Assembly (NCBI GenBank): GCA_046349595.1 | Contig: JAXMCA010000001.1 | Location: 2,170,001-2,234,000, forward strand | DNA length: 64,000 bases | Reading direction: 5' to 3' | Source: JACRLW01 sp046349595 | Lineage (GTDB): Bacteria > Planctomycetota > UBA1135 > UBA2386 | Shown: one piece after another, positions 61,866 through 64,000 of the stretch | Numbering within the stretch: position 1 is the first letter of the stretch | Layout of the letters: each line of letters begins with the position of its first letter | Program-made: the position numbers and the translations under genes | Notes under the pieces: model-generated | What the model was told of the DNA's origin: nothing | The model's database searches: none | The model's input: only the letters and a program-made list of their open reading frames with translations

Positions 61866-63437
61866 ATGCACAGGTTCCTCGTCGCCGCATTCGCCTTCGC
61901 CTGCTCGCTCCTCGTCGCCCCGGCCTCGGCCCAGAAGGGCACCCCCGAAGCGCGGATCGGAGTCGAGTTCAAACCGCCGAAGGGCTGGGTCGAGCTGCCC
62001 GGCGGAGGCGATCGCGGCGCCACCCTGCGCCTGTTCGCGGCACCGCGCGCGTTGACGTCGAAGGCCAAGGGCACTGCGCACACCCCGGTGATGCGCGTGA
62101 TGTTCTTCCCGAAGGGTGGCGATGCCGGCAAGGACGTCGTCGACGGTCTGCCGCGCACCACAGCCTTCCGCAGCATCGACGACTTCGTGCAGCGCGGCTC
62201 GGGCTCGAACAACACGCAGGTGAAGAAGGAGGCCGCGAAGGCCGGCACCGTCGACGGCCAGCACTTCGTCGCGAAGATCGGCAGCGAGGCGGGCGACCGC
62301 GTGATCGTCGGTCACTCCTTCGCGCTCGACGACGGCGAGGCGGCCGTGTGCTTCGAGGTGCTCGAAGACCATCTCGACAAGATCCAGAAGGACGCCGACG
62401 CGACCCTCGCCTCGCTCGCCGCCTGCGCGCGCCAGAAGGACGACCACGTCGATCCGGCGTGGATCGAGGATCCGGCGGCATGGAGCACGATGGACGTCGC
62501 CGCGCGCACGGCCGCGCGCCGCAAGTGGGCCGAGACGCTCACCGCCGCGACCGCCAAGGCACCCGAGGCGGGATTCAAGGTCCAGAAGAGCAAGTACTGG
62601 ACGGTGCTGAGCGACGCCGAACCCGGCTTCACCAAGAAGGCGATCGCCGCCGCCGAGGCCGCGCGGGCCTTCTTCACCCAGAAGATGCCGGAGCCCTGCA
62701 AGGACGCGCTGCCTGCCGTACTGCGCATCTTCGACTCGCCCGATCACTACAACGCCTACCTGAGCACCAGGCCGCTGGTCCGCGAGTACGACCCGGCGCG
62801 CCGCGAGTTGCTGTTCATGGACGACCCCGACAACGGCGGCAGCACCGGCTACGGCATGTTGTTCCGCGCGGTGCTGTGGCAGGTCTGCGACGACCTCGAT
62901 CCGCTGATCCTGCCGGCACTGCCGCGCTGGATCGACAACGGCCTGTGGGAGTTCCTGCGCAGCTCGCGCTGCGACGGCAAGAAGATCGACTTCGCGCCGG
63001 GCGACGTCGAGAACGGCCGCATCGACTACCAGCTGCGCGCCAACACCGTGCCGCACCTCTGGGACCTGATCCAGGAGTCGATCCAGCCGAGCCCGGCCGA
63101 CGGCAAGAACGAGGATCCGTGGGGTTACACGCCGGAGTGCGCGCGCCTGATCCGCTGGTGCTGGATGGGCGACGGACAGAAGGCCTTCGACGATCCCGAC
63201 CTGCTGGTTCACTACCTGCGCGGCCTCGCGACGGTGGCGGCGAAGAACGGACCCGATCCGACGCGGGACGTCGCCACCGCCGGCCTGAGCACCTCCGACC
63301 AGGAGGAGCTCAACCGCCGCCACTTCAAGTGGCGCGACGCGATCGTGAAGGACACCAGCTACGCGGTGCTGCCCAAGGAGGAGGTGTGGCGCGCCGCAGA
63401 CGAGAAGTGGCAGGCCTACGTGAAAGGCGGACACTGA
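61866..63437 (+). CDS. Secreted DUF1570-like protein lacking the HExxH motif
   Basis: 523 residues with a signal peptide (HRFLVAAFAFACSLLVAPASA). The first 200 residues are an unknown beta/alpha region. The second half has a DUF1570-like outline: YWTVLSDAEPGFTKKAIAAAEAARAFF, VLRIFDSPDHYNAYL, LPALPRWIDNGLWEFL. At the place where DUF1570 has HExxH, this protein has MLFRAVLWQVCDDL, so the zinc site is missing. It is probably a non-catalytic relative. ATG at 61866. Confidence 0.65.
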   Translation: MHRFLVAAFAFACSLLVAPASAQKGTPEARIGVEFKPPKGWVELPGGGDRGATLRLFAAPRALTSKAKGTAHTPVMRVMFFPKGGDAGKDVVDGLPRTTAFRSIDDFVQRGSGSNNTQVKKEAAKAGTVDGQHFVAKIGSEAGDRVIVGHSFALDDGEAAVCFEVLEDHLDKIQKDADATLASLAACARQKDDHVDPAWIEDPAAWSTMDVAARTAARRKWAETLTAATAKAPEAGFKVQKSKYWTVLSDAEPGFTKKAIAAAEAARAFFTQKMPEPCKDALPAVLRIFDSPDHYNAYLSTRPLVREYDPARRELLFMDDPDNGGSTGYGMLFRAVLWQVCDDLDPLILPALPRWIDNGLWEFLRSSRCDGKKIDFAPGDVENGRIDYQLRANTVPHLWDLIQESIQPSPADGKNEDPWGYTPECARLIRWCWMGDGQKAFDDPDLLVHYLRGLATVAAKNGPDPTRDVATAGLSTSDQEELNRRHFKWRDAIVKDTSYAVLPKEEVWRAADEKWQAYVKGGH

Positions 63438-63455
63438 CGGCCGGCCGGCTTCACC

Positions 63456-63469
63456 CCCAAGATCTTGGG
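63456..63469. promoter_or_regulatory. 14-bp palindrome upstream of the kinase gene
   Basis: CCCAAGATCTTGGG is a perfect palindrome, 46 bp before the ATG at 63515 and 19 bp behind the stop at 63437. It could be an operator or the stem of a terminator; no other evidence separates these. Confidence 0.3.
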
Positions 63470-63500
63470 CCGAAGATTGGCGCCACCCCCCAAGGGCTCG

Positions 63501-63506
63501 TAGCCT
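63501..63506 (+). promoter_or_regulatory. Possible -10 box (TAGCCT)
   Basis: TAGCCT lies 8 bp before the ATG at 63515, leaving a nearly leaderless transcript if used. Identical hexamer to the one before the gene at 56551. Confidence 0.35.
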
Positions 63507-63514
63507 TCCTGCCC

Positions 63515-64000
63515 ATGATCGCCCAGGGCCAGGCCCCCGCCGTGCACCGCGTCTACCTCGTCGGCTCCCATGCCACCGGCAAGACCACGCTCGCCCGCTG
63601 GATCCGCGATCGCTACGGCCTGCCGATGATCGCCGAGGTCGCGCGCGGCGTGCTCGCCGAGATGGAGGCGAAGCTGGAGTCGCTGCGCGCCGACGTCGAG
63701 CTCGTCAATCGCTACCAAGCCGAGGTCTTCGTGCGGCAGGTCGAGGCGGAGCAGCGCGTGGAGGGCTCCTTCGTCTCCGACCGTGCGTTCTGCAATCTCG
63801 CCTACGCGGCACACCACTCGACGATCCTCGCCGACGTGTTCCGCGATCCGCGCTTCGCTTCCTACATGGAGTCGGTGCGCTCCGGCATCGTGTTCTTCCT
63901 GAGGCCGCACAAGGAGCTGATCGCCGACGACGGCGTGCGCGCCGGCCTCGCCTGGGAGGAGGTCGTGCGCATCGACGGCATGGTCAAGCTGCTGCTCGAG
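63515..64000 (+). CDS. P-loop kinase/ATPase, NadR/AAA_28-like (truncated by window end)
   Basis: 162 codons are visible and the frame is open at the window edge. Walker A VGSHATGKTTLARWI (about 15-28) begins the domain. FVSDRAFCNLAYAAHHS and IVFFLRPHKEL fit the AAA_28/NadR-kinase-like family, which phosphorylates small molecules such as nicotinamide riboside. The remaining part is outside. ATG at 63515. Confidence 0.75.
   Translation, partial: MIAQGQAPAVHRVYLVGSHATGKTTLARWIRDRYGLPMIAEVARGVLAEMEAKLESLRADVELVNRYQAEVFVRQVEAEQRVEGSFVSDRAFCNLAYAAHHSTILADVFRDPRFASYMESVRSGIVFFLRPHKELIADDGVRAGLAWEEVVRIDGMVKLLLE

Overview
The window looks like a contiguous chromosomal piece of a high-GC member of the Planctomycetota. 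The clearest markers are a DUF1549/DUF1553 protein (24262-27261) followed at once by a DUF1501 protein (27266-28681), MJ0042-type zinc-ribbon membrane proteins, an ECF sigma factor overlapping a membrane leucine-rich-repeat protein, a DUF2961 protein, and several secreted proteins of planctomycete style. Genus cannot be decided from the sequence. Genes are densely packed, often with 4-bp ATGA/GTGA overlaps, and third codon positions are strongly G/C.

Layout. 1-2990 is a transposon-like unit with two DDE integrases and two small coiled-coil/HTH proteins; it is cut by the window start and shows reading-frame breaks. 3012-3694 is a visibly AT-richer cassette that reads as the tip of a polymorphic toxin (HHIVEQ nuclease motif) overlapping a DUF2019-like immunity gene. 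3695-6410 is poorly organised, with one membrane protein and one small hypothetical gene. 6411-19917 holds a SulP transporter, a secreted protein, an AT-hook basic protein, zinc-ribbon/membrane proteins, uvrB-uvrC and a DUF3500 protein. 19924-24212 (minus) is a sugar ABC importer operon with a dehydrogenase, divergent from the DUF1549/DUF1553 and DUF1501 pair. 28694-32215 (minus) has a lipoprotein glutathione peroxidase and lutABC for lactate oxidation. 32256-37455 has SGNH-type proteins and the sigma/LRR pair. 37713-44101 has gamma-glutamyltransferase with a NIL-domain protein, tRNA-Cys, DUF2961, a DJ-1 protein and a secreted protein. 44234-49197 has tRNA-Leu, a cyclophilin, a kinase-like protein, and ahcY co-transcribed with an ArsR-methyltransferase regulator that reads from a perfect palindrome. 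49305-54847 has a Cys-rich protein, two tandem M28 peptidases, a lipoprotein and an amidase. 54844-59198 is a surface-polysaccharide-like group. 59263-64000 has fadE, a DUF1570-like protein and a truncated P-loop kinase.

The most unusual signal is a structured repeat of about 140-250 bp present three times (11965-12215, 37471-37716, 42838-42980). It consists of up to five successive hairpins. In all three copies its first base pairs coincide with the TGA stop codon of the flanking gene, and all three copies lie between convergent genes. Every convergent gap longer than 100 bp in the window contains one. I do not recognise it as a known element.
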